Position numbers and translations under genes: made by a program. Shown in pieces: positions 1 to 8,442 of a stretch of DNA of 39,817 bases (the first letter of the stretch is position 1; each line of letters starts with the position of its first letter). The notes under the pieces were generated by a model. It did no database searches. It saw nothing but the letters and a program-made list of their open reading frames with translations, and was not told where the DNA came from. The stretch spans positions 1 through 39,817 of the forward strand of contig CAISJI010000120.1 of assembly GCA_903885565.1 (NCBI GenBank), read 5' to 3'. The DNA comes from an uncultured Planctomycetaceae bacterium. GTDB taxonomy: Bacteria; Planctomycetota; Planctomycetia; Pirellulales; UBA1268.

Positions 1-145
1 CAGCCAATGGCCAGAGCGGCGGAATGATTGCGCCAACGGCTGCGAGATGCGGCGCCAGTGCCGAGGGAGTCAGTTCCGCGGGAGTCAGTTCCGCGGGAGT
101 CATTCTGGTCGTAGCGGTTTCGCCGCTCGTCGCAACTCTGTTCAT
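1..145 (-). CDS. dabA: DabA-like (DUF2309) inorganic carbon transporter subunit, N-terminus only
   Basis: An open frame of 48 codons runs off the left edge of the window, starting at the ATG at 145-143 with AAGGTGG upstream as a possible ribosome binding site. After a low-complexity start containing two TPAEL repeats and one TPSAL, it reads HLAAVGAIIPPLWPL, which resembles the start of the DUF2309/DabA core. It begins 29 bases after the stop of the DabB-like gene, as expected of a dabBA operon in which DabA (a beta-carbonic-anhydrase-like zinc protein) pairs with the proton-channel subunit DabB for energy-coupled CO2/bicarbonate uptake. Only the first residues are visible, so the call rests mostly on the neighbour. 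The zinc site lies outside the window. Confidence 0.6.
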   Translation of the reverse strand, partial: MNRVATSGETATTRMTPAELTPAELTPSALAPHLAAVGAIIPPLWPLA

Positions 146-174
146 GAGCGGTGGGCCACCTTGGAAGACACGGG

Positions 175-1782
175 CTATGAGACGGCCGCCGGCTGGCCGT
201 AGATCCAGCCGGTCAGCCGCCGGAAGGGAATGTCGAGATAAAAGCCGTTGTTCGCATGCACGTAAAAGACCTGCACCCAGCCCAGATGCGAAAAGTTCTG
301 AATGAAGTTTTGCACGATGAAAATCGCCACAAAACTCGCCACCGCCACGACATGCACCGCCCGATCGAGGAGCGATCGCTCCAGGGGCTGTCGCGACATC
401 GTGGCGGCCAGCAGGCTGTCGATGATCTCGAAGCTCGCGAAGTAGGCGAACGCCACCACCGCCGCCGCCGCAAACCCGAGGAGGGACAGGTTCCAGACCC
501 GCGTGGCGAGGAAGGTGGAGAGCAGGTTTGTGAGAGCCAACAGCAGCACGAAGCCGAGGACGATCCCGCCCGGTTTTTCGGTGATCTTGATCCCAAAGCA
601 GGCGAGGGTCAGCCCGAGGATCGCCACTGCCCCGCCGACGGCCATAATGTCGGTGACCAGCACCGCGCGACCACCGCGGGCGCGTGCCTGGGTCAGCTGG
701 GTGCGGGCAGCCTGTTCCAGCACGCTTCCCGAGCTGAGAAAGGCATGGGCCTTGTAGAGCGAGTGCGCGACGATGTGGAGCAAAGCCGCGGAAAAGCCGC
801 CGAGCCCGCACTGGAGCATCATGAAGCCCATCTGGGCAATTGTCGAAAACGCAAGCGAACGCTTCACGCTCGTCTGCGAGAGCATTACGACGCCACCGAG
901 GAGCGCGGTGATTGCGCCGATCATTGCCAGCATGCTAAGAGCGGCGGGCGAGAGCACCAGCAGCGGGCTGAGCCGGATCACGAGAAAGCCTCCGGCATTG
1001 ATAATGCCAGCGTGCATCAGGGCGGAAACCGGCGTGGGCGCCTCCATCGTATCGGGCAGCCAGCTGTGAAACGGAAACTGGGCCGACTTGGTCATCGCCG
1101 CCAGAACAAACAGGCTTCCGATGGCCAAAATCAACATTGAGTTCGGTGCTGACTGGTCCCGCAGGGCCACGGCTTTGGCGAAAAGGTCGGTGTAGTCGAG
1201 GCTGCCGAGGGTGACATACGTCACCGCCAAGGCGGCGATCAGGAAGACGTCGCCGAGCAGACTGATGAGGAGTTTTTTCCGTGCGGCCCAGAGGGCCCAG
1301 GACCGATGGCGGTGGTGGCAGAGGAGTTCATGGAGGCCGAGGTCTGCGCAGATCCAGGCGGCAGCGAACTGGAGCAGGTTACGGGAGGTGACCAGCAGGA
1401 GCACCGCGCCGAGCGTGAAGAGCATCCAGCAGAGGAATCGCCCCTGCTCGCGATCGCCGTTGAGATAGCGGGCCGCGTACCGGCAGATTACCGCACCGAT
1501 AATGCTGATCAGCAGCAGCATGATCGCTGCGAGGTCGTCAAAGTAGACACCGAAGTTGAGGGCGGGCAGGCCGGGCACAACCGCCAAGCGCACGTCGATC
1601 GGTCCTCGGAAGGCCAGCCCCACAGCAACGACAACAGCAAGTACCGCAGCCGCCACGGTCGCGGTTTTGGACAGCCGCCGCATAAAATCGAGGTGTTCGT
1701 TTGCCCAGCCCCGCGGGATAAGGACAGCGGCCAGCAGCACGAGTGCGGGAGCGGTGATCGTCCAGGCAAAGAGGCTGTCCAT
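175..1782 (-). CDS. dabB: DabB-like proton-conducting membrane subunit (NuoL/MrpA family)
   Basis: A 535-residue polytopic membrane protein of the NADH-quinone oxidoreductase subunit 5 / antiporter family. The core proton-channel signature is present (TKSAQFPFHSWLPDTMEAPT, then PVSALMHAGIINAGGFLVIR), as is a later AHSLYKAHAFL helix. The stretch LGLHELLCHH...AARKKLLISLLGD and the short length (subunit L of complex I is usually over 600 residues) favour the DabB branch, which supplies the proton path for DabA. No other complex I genes are adjacent, and the next gene downstream looks like dabA, which supports this. The ATG at 1782 is preferred over an upstream TTG at 1800 because the first membrane helix follows at once (DSLFAWTITAPALVLLAA). 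Neither start has a strong Shine-Dalgarno. A free-standing NuoL-like antiporter remains possible. Confidence 0.8.
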   Translation of the reverse strand: MDSLFAWTITAPALVLLAAVLIPRGWANEHLDFMRRLSKTATVAAAVLAVVVAVGLAFRGPIDVRLAVVPGLPALNFGVYFDDLAAIMLLLISIIGAVICRYAARYLNGDREQGRFLCWMLFTLGAVLLLVTSRNLLQFAAAWICADLGLHELLCHHRHRSWALWAARKKLLISLLGDVFLIAALAVTYVTLGSLDYTDLFAKAVALRDQSAPNSMLILAIGSLFVLAAMTKSAQFPFHSWLPDTMEAPTPVSALMHAGIINAGGFLVIRLSPLLVLSPAALSMLAMIGAITALLGGVVMLSQTSVKRSLAFSTIAQMGFMMLQCGLGGFSAALLHIVAHSLYKAHAFLSSGSVLEQAARTQLTQARARGGRAVLVTDIMAVGGAVAILGLTLACFGIKITEKPGGIVLGFVLLLALTNLLSTFLATRVWNLSLLGFAAAAVVAFAYFASFEIIDSLLAATMSRQPLERSLLDRAVHVVAVASFVAIFIVQNFIQNFSHLGWVQVFYVHANNGFYLDIPFRRLTGWIYGQPAAVS

Positions 1783-1889
1783 CTGTGGGGATCCATTCAA
1801 AACGAGCTCGACACGGGCGCGACCGGAATAGAATACTTATGAGCAGAGGATATTACCATTTGCCGGCTCTGCCGAACATCTTCCAGAGT

Positions 1890-2430
1890 GACGCCAGATG
1901 CAGGCCGCCGACGGAAAAAACGGTGTCGATGTGCCGCAAGGCTTGTCAGTGCCCCACGACACCAGACAAGAGCGTGCAGCCCTGGATCGGACGCCTGCCG
2001 GCCGAGATTTCCCAGCTGGCCATCCCCAAAACGCTTCGGGGCGGAAGGTCGTCACAAAAGTGTGTCGACCTGCCGACGGCCCGTCTACAGACGGGGTCCG
2101 GGTGTGCCTGGACCCGGCGTCGATCCCCCGACTGTTCGAGCTTGCCGGAAAGGGCAGATTCGGCGAAGGCGGCATCGCCACGAAAGAACTTCGGGATCTG
2201 GCAGTGGTCCTACCGCGCGATCGCTGGCAGTAGTACCCGGCGCCAGTATTTCGCACTGGCGTGGTGACCACGTCGGAGCATGACCCGTTCCACGTTTCCG
2301 AACTGATTGAACGGGAACAGCGGGTGATAGCAGCAGGACTCGAAGTGCCCGTTGGAGGCGGCTCCCTGCTGATTTCCGTACAACGCTTGAGGAGCTGTCC
2401 ATGTCGAGAATCAGTTTCTTGAAAGGCTGC
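1890..2430 (-). pseudogene. Decayed IS1380-family transposase fragment
   Basis: Read on the minus strand in shifting frames, the stretch gives characteristic pieces of IS1380-family DDE transposases in the right order: LILDMDSS near 2414-2391, then (frame-shifted) ASNGHFESCCYHPLFPFN, QFGNVERVMLRRG, HHASAKYWRRVLLPAIAR followed by a stop, then IPKFFRGDAAFAE and SGKLEQSGID near 2120. The DMDSS and FFRGDAAF segments hold acidic residues of the catalytic site. At least one frameshift and one internal stop separate the blocks, and the N- and C-terminal thirds are not recognisable, so the element is dead. No terminal inverted repeats were found. The relic fills most of the gap between dabB and the next plus-strand gene. 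Its left limit is uncertain. Confidence 0.8.
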
Positions 2431-2620
2431 CGCGTGTGAGCACCGGTGCGGGAGACTCCACCCGCGTTCGATCGGCATACCTACCGTCTGCGGCCCAGCA
2501 GGCTGTGGATAGAGCGCAGCCCCCCCAGCTTGGTGCTGCCAATTGCCGTTTCCCCAGGGGAGGAGGAGTGCTAGCCTCCCGGCCCGATCTGCGGCCTGTT
2601 CTTCCCCGGGAAGCCCTGAC

Positions 2621-5266
2621 ATGTTCCGTGCCCGCTGTGTGCCGTGGCCCAGAGATGGGGCTGCCGGTTCCGGTCGCCAGCGCTCTGCGCGCCAGGCGCG
2701 GGTCTGCACGGCCATCCTGCTGGTGGGGATGATGGCGGTGGCCATGCCTGCTGGCGCCCAAACGATGGGCACGCTCATCCACGACGAGCGGCTGGAGGTG
2801 CGCGGCCTGACGCAGATCGATGCGGAACCGCTCTCTCGTGCGCTGGTCAATGATGATTCCCTCCTGCTGCTCAGCAGGCCGCACGCCTACCGCGATCCCT
2901 TCCTGTCTGCCGTTGGCCAGAGGGCTGTCGCGGCGCTGCAACATGCCGGCTTTGCCACGGCGCAGGCCACCGCGAGCGTGGAGTCGAGCGGCGCTGGTGA
3001 ACGGGTTGTGTTGAATGTGGTGGAGGGGCCACGGCAACTCGCTGCCGGCATCGAGATCACCGGCCTGCCGGACGATCTGGCCGAGGGGCTGCACCGCTGG
3101 CTGCAGTCGCAATGTCCGCCGCCGGGGGCGGTGCCGCAGACGGTTGACCTGCAGGGAGGATGGACGGGTGTCCGCTGGCTCGACCCAACCGGCCTGCCGG
3201 CGCGCATGGAGAGCCCGGCATGGACCCAAGGGCAGCCTGCCCCATTCGATCCCCCGCATCTGGCCACCGTGCGCATCGCGATCAGCCGTTTCCTGCGGGA
3301 TCGTGGGTATTTCGCTGCCGCCAAACTCCTGGAGGAGCACAGGTCTGCCGGGCGTTCGACCCGCTCGTCAGCCGCCAGCGCGCCGGCTGCTCCACCCCCT
3401 GTCGATCTCGCAGTGCGACCGGGCACGGATGGGGCAGTGCTTGTCATCGCATTTCGGGAGCTCCCGCCGCCAGCGGTGCTGACTGGCTGCGAGGTTCTGC
3501 CGGGAGGCCGGACCACAGCGGCTGATCTGCAGCAGACGCTCGGCATCGTGCCGGGCAGCGTTGTCACCGAGCAAGACCGACTCGCCTGGCGCGAGGCACT
3601 CCGTCAGTCGGGACGATTCCTGCGGCACGAGGTGAAACTCCGCGAGGTTCCCCCGGCCGAGGGCACCGGGGGTGGAACGGGTGTGGTGGCCGAATTCGAT
3701 CTGGATGAATATTCCGACGTGACGCCGCTGATCCAGCCGCTGTCGCGGGAGGAGCAGACGATGCTCCGCTGCCGGGAGTGGTTGCTCAAAACGCTTGCCG
3801 ATGACAACGACTTCATCGTTTCGTGGACTGCCGCCGATGCGCCGGCCACCGCCGCGCCGCTGGGGGCACTCGTCCTTTCGACCTGGCAGGGAGCACTCCT
3901 CACGGCGCTGCCAGCGAGCCCCGAGGCCTGTGGGGTGGCCGTGAGCGGCGATGGCGTGGGCTGGTTTCTTCCGCAGGGAGCCGGCTGGTTTGAGATGCCG
4001 ATGCCGATGCAGCGGCGGGTGATGGTGAATGTCGCCGTGTTTCTCAAGGAATCGATCGATCAGGGGCGTCACAGCTATCGGCCAGCACTCTCTGTCTCCC
4101 AGGCGATGGAACTGCGGCCCCGCGACGCAACGGCGGCGCTTGCCGTCACGGCCCGGATCGAGCCGGTGGCAGTTTTGGCACTGGTCCACGAGGGGCATCC
4201 CACCCTGAGCTGGGAGGGGGATGAACTGATCATGACGCGCCCCGATCTGTCTGCCCGATTCGACTCGCGCAGCGGTCGCCTGATATCGATGCACGTGCCG
4301 CAGCATGGCCGGATGGCTGTGGACGCGGCGTCAGGACGCTTTGCCGCCGATCTGGCTACGCTGCGCGCGGCGGCCGGCCCAAACCGCACCCGCCCCGAGG
4401 CGCTGTTCTCCTCCGGGATTGAGTTCTTTGCCGGCGAGTCGATGGGGGCGAGCCTGAGCCGGATGATCGAGGCTTTTGGTGTCGCACCGAAGATGGCGGT
4501 GTGGCGGGAACGACTGAAGGCGGTGGCCGGGAGCCTGCGGCGAACGGCGGAAGGGGGTGGATTCGCTGCCGCCGATGAAGCCCTGGCTGCTGCGATGGCC
4601 CGCGCCGATCAGGAAGCCTGGGCCCCGACGCTGGCCATTCCGCGCGAAGAGAAGCCACTGCAAGACACCGATCCGACCAAGGCCCTCTATCGAATGCTGG
4701 CAGCCAAGCTGTGGCGCTGGACGGAGCGGGAGTGCGATCGGGAGGAGTGGCCGGCGTCGCTGGCCCGCGTGGGGGCGTTCGCGGTTTCACGGGACCCGGT
4801 AGCGCTGATCGAACTGGCCTCCTACACGAATTCCAAGCGGCATGGTCCGGTTGCCTATCTGGCTGCCGCGAGTGTGACCCCGATGCCTTCAATGGCGGTG
4901 TCGCTGGCGCGCCATGGTCAGGAACGGCTGAGCCCGGAAGCCTTCCATGCCGATTGCCAGCCGGTGCTGGCGATGCTGGCCAGTTGTGGTGCCGATCGCT
5001 GTGCGGTGTCGCTGCTGCGAACGCTCCACGACGACGAGGCCATTCTCGCCGGCCAGAAACTGCTGCAGAATCCGGACATCTTTCTGCCGTTGGTGCGCGA
5101 TCTCCGCGGCCGGGAATCGGATGCCGCGGCGACCGCCGCGCTGCCGGAGATCCTCGACCACTGGTGGGGCGCCACGCTCCATGAGGCGGTGGCGGCGGGC
5201 TTGAGCGCGAGAATCGGGCTGCTCACGGCCGACAAGCCGGCGACAGACGCGGCGCCTGTCCGCTGA
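2621..5266 (+). CDS. Secreted protein with POTRA-like segments, function unknown
   Basis: An 881-residue protein. The ATG at 2621 is chosen because GGGAAG sits just upstream and because it gives a signal peptide: Arg-rich start, hydrophobic CTAILLVGMMAVAMPAGA, then cleavage near AGA-Q. The first half has segments of POTRA style: EVRGLTQIDAEPLSRAL...AVAALQHAGFATAQATASV, IEITGLPDDLAEGLHRWLQ, and L..TLGIVPGSVVTEQDRLAW followed by LRQSGRFLRHEVKLREV. Proteins with such repeats (BamA, TamA, FtsQ, two-partner secretion) act in envelope assembly, but here no C-terminal beta-barrel pattern is evident. The second half is helical and Ala-rich. No catalytic motif was recognised. It stands alone between an IS relic and a dehydratase gene. 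A periplasmic scaffold is only a guess. Confidence 0.6.
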   Translation: MFRARCVPWPRDGAAGSGRQRSARQARVCTAILLVGMMAVAMPAGAQTMGTLIHDERLEVRGLTQIDAEPLSRALVNDDSLLLLSRPHAYRDPFLSAVGQRAVAALQHAGFATAQATASVESSGAGERVVLNVVEGPRQLAAGIEITGLPDDLAEGLHRWLQSQCPPPGAVPQTVDLQGGWTGVRWLDPTGLPARMESPAWTQGQPAPFDPPHLATVRIAISRFLRDRGYFAAAKLLEEHRSAGRSTRSSAASAPAAPPPVDLAVRPGTDGAVLVIAFRELPPPAVLTGCEVLPGGRTTAADLQQTLGIVPGSVVTEQDRLAWREALRQSGRFLRHEVKLREVPPAEGTGGGTGVVAEFDLDEYSDVTPLIQPLSREEQTMLRCREWLLKTLADDNDFIVSWTAADAPATAAPLGALVLSTWQGALLTALPASPEACGVAVSGDGVGWFLPQGAGWFEMPMPMQRRVMVNVAVFLKESIDQGRHSYRPALSVSQAMELRPRDATAALAVTARIEPVAVLALVHEGHPTLSWEGDELIMTRPDLSARFDSRSGRLISMHVPQHGRMAVDAASGRFAADLATLRAAAGPNRTRPEALFSSGIEFFAGESMGASLSRMIEAFGVAPKMAVWRERLKAVAGSLRRTAEGGGFAAADEALAAAMARADQEAWAPTLAIPREEKPLQDTDPTKALYRMLAAKLWRWTERECDREEWPASLARVGAFAVSRDPVALIELASYTNSKRHGPVAYLAAASVTPMPSMAVSLARHGQERLSPEAFHADCQPVLAMLASCGADRCAVSLLRTLHDDEAILAGQKLLQNPDIFLPLVRDLRGRESDAAATAALPEILDHWWGATLHEAVAAGLSARIGLLTADKPATDAAPVR

Positions 5267-5332
5267 CCCCCCCGGCGTGGCGGCTTTTGGCCGGGGGTGG
5301 CAGGACGGCTTGCCAACCCCGATACTGCCTCC

Positions 5333-5713
5333 ATGAATTCTCCACAAACGCCAGCAGAACTAACGGTTGGGAAGTGCGTGCCCTGCGAGGGGGGCGTGCC
5401 ACACTATGCGCCTCATGAAGCCGCAGCACAGGTGCAGCTTCTGCCCCTGTGGCACCTCACGCATGAGGGCACGCGCATCCGCCGGGAGTTCACGCTGCCC
5501 GACTTCCGCACGGCGATCAAACTGCTCAACAATGTCGCGGCGCTGGCAGAACGGGAGCGGCATCATCCCGATCTCCATCTGGAGAGCTATTCCCGGGTTT
5601 GGATTGAGATCTACACGCACGCCATTGGCGGTCTCTCCAGCAACGATTTCGTGCTGGCAGCAAAGATCGACGCGATCGCACCACCGGCATCCCCGCCACC
5701 CCACCCCGCCTGA
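5333..5713 (+). CDS. 4a-hydroxytetrahydrobiopterin dehydratase (pterin carbinolamine dehydratase)
   Basis: A 126-residue protein of the PCD/PhhB family, which dehydrates 4a-carbinolamine pterin to quinonoid dihydropterin in recycling of the cofactor of aromatic amino acid hydroxylases, or acts in Moco-related pterin chemistry in some bacteria. Visible family marks are HHPD at about 77-80, Y..VWIEIYTH with the conserved His at about 96, and GGLSSNDFVLAAKID. The His residues are those of the active site. The C-terminus has a Pro-rich tail (APPASPPPHPA) beyond the fold. The ATG at 5333 is preferred over an in-frame GTG at 5297. No strong Shine-Dalgarno is seen. No phenylalanine hydroxylase is nearby. 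Confidence 0.9.
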   Translation: MNSPQTPAELTVGKCVPCEGGVPHYAPHEAAAQVQLLPLWHLTHEGTRIRREFTLPDFRTAIKLLNNVAALAERERHHPDLHLESYSRVWIEIYTHAIGGLSSNDFVLAAKIDAIAPPASPPPHPA

Positions 5714-5788
5714 GCCATCGGCAGGCCGCCTGCAGGGAAGCTCGCCATTCCCTCAAGCAGCGGTGCTGCCCAAAGCCGATCAGCCGCC

Positions 5789-7012
5789 ATGCGTTCATCT
5801 CCTCAGGCTGCCAAACCAAAGGTCTATGTCGCCAGCAGCGTCGGCATCGACTACTTCTTCTTTCTGGCCAACACGATTCGCCATGGCGGCAGAGACGTCC
5901 AAGAACTCTTTCTGATCACAGAAGACGACTATCGCCGGCAGGCCAGGTCCTCAGGCCTCACGAAGATCTGGCTGCGGATCAGGATGTATCTGCTCTATCC
6001 GGCCTATCTGCTGGTGCAGGGGCTGCGGTGCGAGCGGTCGAGCATCTTTGTGGTCTCCAGCAACACCTTCTATGCCCCCTGGATGGTGCGTGCCTTGCTG
6101 GGCTTCAGGCAGATCAGGGTGATCCACATGCTCTACGATCTCTTTCCGGATGCCCTGGAAATTGCCGGGAAGCTCGATCGCCGTTCGCTTGTTTCCCGGG
6201 CGATCGGCGTGGTGGCCCGGCACAATCAGTCGAGCTGTGACGGCACGGTGTATCTGGGGCGATTTCTCCGCCAGCATGCCGAAACGCGCTGGGGCCCGGC
6301 CCCCCGTTCCGACTGCATCGACATCTCCACCGATATGTCGCTCTACGATCCCAGCCTGCCGGAGCTGCCGGAGGAGGGAACTCTGATCGTGCACTACGGC
6401 GGGCAGCTCGGCCATCTGCACGATGCCCGGTCGATCATCGCCTCAGTGCAGGCGGTTTGCGGTTCGGAGCTGGCCGATCGCGTGCGGTTCAATTTTTATG
6501 TCAGCGGGGCGCAGGCGGAGTTGCTCAAGGTGTCGCTGGCGGGCTATCCCGTCGAGATCATCTCGACGACCCCCAGTTCGCAGTGGCGCAAAGATATTCG
6601 CAATTTTCATCTGGGGCTGGTGTCGCTGAGCCCGGGCGGGGCGAGTGTCTGTCTGCCGAGCAAAACCTACGCCATGATGGCTGGTGGCATGGCGATTCTG
6701 GCGATCGCGCCGGAGTGGTCTGATCTGGGGCAGTTAGTCAGCGGCCTCGATGCGGGCTGGGTGATCAACAACTCAAAGCATGCTTCGGAGCCCGATTCCG
6801 CCGATCCGAACTATCTCGATGCGATCTGCGCTGAGCGGCCGACGGCGGAGATTGTGGCCGAGTTTCAGCAGACGCTGGCCGCGATGCTGGCCGATCGCGG
6901 CGCACTCTCGCGCAAGCGGCGCAATGCCTTTGAAGGGGTGCGGGAGCACTTTTGTGTCGACCGGCTCAGCGAGCGCTGGCAGCGGCTGATCACGGCGGTG
7001 CAGGAAGCGTAG
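5789..7012 (+). CDS. GT-B glycosyltransferase, family 4-like
   Basis: A 407-residue cytoplasmic glycosyltransferase. The N-terminal half has Rossmann-type strands (KVYVASSVGIDYFFFLANTI, SIFVVSSNTFYAPW, IRVIHMLYDLFPD). The C-terminal nucleotide-sugar half starts at TLIVHYGGQLGHLHD and contains the donor-site pattern GLVSLSPGGASVCLPSKTYA followed by MMAGGMAILA, typical of GT4 enzymes, where a Glu normally near this place would bind the nucleotide sugar. It likely transfers a sugar to a surface glycan or lipid. The substrate cannot be told. It is a single gene 75 bases after the dehydratase. No polysaccharide cluster is around it. Confidence 0.78.
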   Translation: MRSSPQAAKPKVYVASSVGIDYFFFLANTIRHGGRDVQELFLITEDDYRRQARSSGLTKIWLRIRMYLLYPAYLLVQGLRCERSSIFVVSSNTFYAPWMVRALLGFRQIRVIHMLYDLFPDALEIAGKLDRRSLVSRAIGVVARHNQSSCDGTVYLGRFLRQHAETRWGPAPRSDCIDISTDMSLYDPSLPELPEEGTLIVHYGGQLGHLHDARSIIASVQAVCGSELADRVRFNFYVSGAQAELLKVSLAGYPVEIISTTPSSQWRKDIRNFHLGLVSLSPGGASVCLPSKTYAMMAGGMAILAIAPEWSDLGQLVSGLDAGWVINNSKHASEPDSADPNYLDAICAERPTAEIVAEFQQTLAAMLADRGALSRKRRNAFEGVREHFCVDRLSERWQRLITAVQEA

Positions 7013-7048
7013 CGAGTACCCGGACGGGGCCGGTCACACTGGCCGCCG

Positions 7049-7396
7049 TCAGGGATGGGCTGTGATCGCTATGATCGTGATCTCGCCGGTCGCCGGACCG
7101 TAGCACCAGAAGATTCGGAAGGCGCCGGGAGTGCGGTTCTGGGCGTAGGCTTCGAAGACCTTTTCGTGTGGATTGAAGGGATTCTCGAGCGAACGAAACT
7201 CGTGGGTCTGCAGGCCCGGATGCCGGGGGTTCTCTGCCAGCAGCGAGAGGCACTTGTGAACCTGCTTGAAGAGACCCTCGTTCCGATTCGCCTTGCGGCG
7301 TTTCTTGACCGGCGGCCTTTGCAGGGCAGCCTCGGCATTTTCTCTGAGGCTGGCGTAGGCGGCGGCAGCCTCGTTTGTCCAGCGCAGTCTGAACAC
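7049..7396 (-). CDS. RelE/ParE-like toxin
   Basis: A 115-residue basic protein with the outline of a ParE/RelE fold: FRLRWTNEAAAAYASL at the start, a two-helix region ending in FKQVHKCLSLLAENPRHPGLQTHEF, and a strand end FRIFWCYGPATGEITIIAITAHP. Such toxins cleave mRNA on the ribosome or poison gyrase. It starts at a GTG five bases after the stop of the AbrB-like antitoxin gene, so the two are co-transcribed. The segment PPVKKRRKANRN is an unusually basic insertion after the first helix. Which target it attacks cannot be read from the sequence. Confidence 0.7.
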   Translation of the reverse strand: MFRLRWTNEAAAAYASLRENAEAALQRPPVKKRRKANRNEGLFKQVHKCLSLLAENPRHPGLQTHEFRSLENPFNPHEKVFEAYAQNRTPGAFRIFWCYGPATGEITIIAITAHP

Positions 7397-7401
7397 GTCG
7401 G

Positions 7402-7668
7402 CTAATCCTGGAGCCGCTCAGCCAGGGCAGCGTCTGCGGCTAGATCGGGGCCGGTCGAGAGGCGACCTTCACGGGCCTCGGTCAGCCCGCGACCAACGCT
7501 GGCGCTGGCAGCACGGTTCTCGTGGAGCCACATCTCGCGCTCGGGCACGACCCGGGCGAGCGAGATGCGCAGTTCGGTCTCATCGATCACCTCGACGATC
7601 ACCGTCCGGTTTGCGAACCGCTCGCCGAGCGTGAGGCGGCCCTTGCTGTCAGTGGTCTTTGTCGTCAT
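7402..7668 (-). CDS. AbrB/MazE-like antitoxin
   Basis: An 88-residue protein with an N-terminal swapped-hairpin DNA-binding segment, TTKTTDSKGRLTLGERFANR then TVIVEVIDETELRISLARVV, of AbrB/MazE type. This is followed by an acidic, probably disordered tail (HENRAASASVGRGLTEAREG) suited to binding a toxin. It lies directly upstream of the RelE/ParE-like gene. The ATG at 7668 has no Shine-Dalgarno, and the predicted -10 box ends only six bases before it, so the message is likely leaderless. Autoregulation is likely through the inverted repeat at 7684-7714, which overlaps the promoter. Confidence 0.72.
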   Translation of the reverse strand: MTTKTTDSKGRLTLGERFANRTVIVEVIDETELRISLARVVPEREMWLHENRAASASVGRGLTEAREGRLSTGPDLAADAALAERLQD

Positions 7669-7674
7669 TTCGGA

Positions 7675-7714
7675 AATATACGCAAAAGTGGGAGAGTGGG
7701 CAAATCCCACTTTT
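7675..7714 (-). promoter_or_regulatory. Promoter and operator of the AbrB/RelE-like module
   Basis: On the minus strand a -35 TTGCCC (7703-7698) and a -10 TATATT (7680-7675) are 17 bases apart. A perfect 10-base inverted repeat, AAAAGTGGGA (7684-7693) and TCCCACTTTT (7705-7714), flanks the -35 box, as expected of an antitoxin operator. The -10 box ends six bases before the start codon. Confidence 0.6.
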
Positions 7715-7789
7715 ATCGACAATCCCGGGCTCTTGCCAGCGGTTTTTTTTGGGTTGCCGCCCGCAGACTCGCGGGAAACAGTTCCGGGA

Positions 7790-8137
7790 TCAGCGATAGC
7801 GCCGGCAGCAATACCACAGACCGTTGCGTCCCTGGGCATAGCCGACATCGACAGTGGCCATGCTGCTGGTGGCATAGCAGCAGTTGTTGTAGGCGGCCTG
7901 TTGGGTGGAGCCGCAGCCGCAGCCTTCGTGTCCGCTGTTGCCGCCGAAATGGGCGACGCTGCCGGAGTTGGCCATCGCTTCGGCCACGCCCTGAGCGGAG
8001 CTGTTGTTGCTGCAGGCGGATTGGGAAACAGTCGCGGTGGGCGTTGTGGAGCTGCGGCCCCGCTGGCTGCGCGGCCAGGCAAAGGCAGGCGTGCAGGAAA
8101 GGAGCATCAACATCACGGCGCAGAGAAGAGTCTTCAT
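7790..8137 (-). CDS. Secreted Cys-rich protein, degenerate CAP-like
   Basis: A 115-residue protein with a clear signal peptide (MKTLLCAVMLMLLSCTPAFA) and good Shine-Dalgarno GGAGG nine bases before the ATG at 8137. After a Ser/Thr-rich linker, the mature part reads AQGVAEAMANSGSVAHFGG, then EGCGCGSTQQAAYNNCCYA, then VDVGYAQGRNGLWYCCRRY. The spacing recalls CAP/SCP domains (A..A..MA..G...H..., E...., ...G.Y..YF), shortened and with several Cys residues that may form disulfides. It is probably a periplasmic or surface protein. The last codons are RYR. It is followed downstream by the toxin-antitoxin module on the same strand. No enzymatic function can be assigned. Confidence 0.6.
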   Translation of the reverse strand: MKTLLCAVMLMLLSCTPAFAWPRSQRGRSSTTPTATVSQSACSNNSSAQGVAEAMANSGSVAHFGGNSGHEGCGCGSTQQAAYNNCCYATSSMATVDVGYAQGRNGLWYCCRRYR

Positions 8138-8293
8138 GGCCAACGGCCTCCGGAGGAAACTGCGATCGATCCAGACCCTTGCGGGAGGCTCGCAGTGTAG
8201 GCCACGCTTCTTGGCCGCTTGGGCGCTGGGCCGGCTGGAGAAACTGCGGGGCGAAGGGGAGGTGGGAAGTTGCTCTTTATGCAGGGAAGCATG

Positions 8294-8312
8294 GCTCCAA
8301 AAGTTTTGGAGC
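8294..8312. other. Short perfect hairpin
   Basis: GCTCCAAAA, one central G, then TTTTGGAGC form a perfect 9-base stem. It lies in the 305-base gap between the CAP-like gene and the 62-residue gene, downstream of the latter. It may end its transcript, though no T run follows the stem. The rest of this gap up to 8345 shows no gene. Confidence 0.4.
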
Positions 8313-8345
8313 AGATCCGAAGAACATGAAGCGCCGGCTTCGGGG

Positions 8346-8413
8346 CGGCAAAAGTTTCGTCGCTGCGCTCACAAAAAGTTCGCCGACCCCTTCGCCTTCA
8401 TCGCTCAATGAGC
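8346..8413 (+). repeat. Intergenic repeat, copy related to 37830-37896
   Basis: A 68-base stretch beginning CGGCAAAAGTTTCGTCGC and ending near ATGAGC matches 37830-37896 over its whole length with a few substitutions and one-base shifts. Shared blocks include CGGCAAAAGT, AAAAGTTCGCCGA and the ATGAGC end. Both copies lie in gaps downstream of genes. The role is unknown. Confidence 0.65.
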
Positions 8414-8442
8414 AAGTCGTCGCTCCAGCTATTCCAAACGCG

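Noticed and set aside
1785..2267. Plus-strand frames in the IS1380 relic
   Set aside because: The minus strand gives ordered transposase blocks; the plus-strand translations are compositional noise.
8294..8312. Strong intrinsic terminator
   Set aside because: The stem is perfect, but no T run follows on either strand, so it is listed only as a hairpin.
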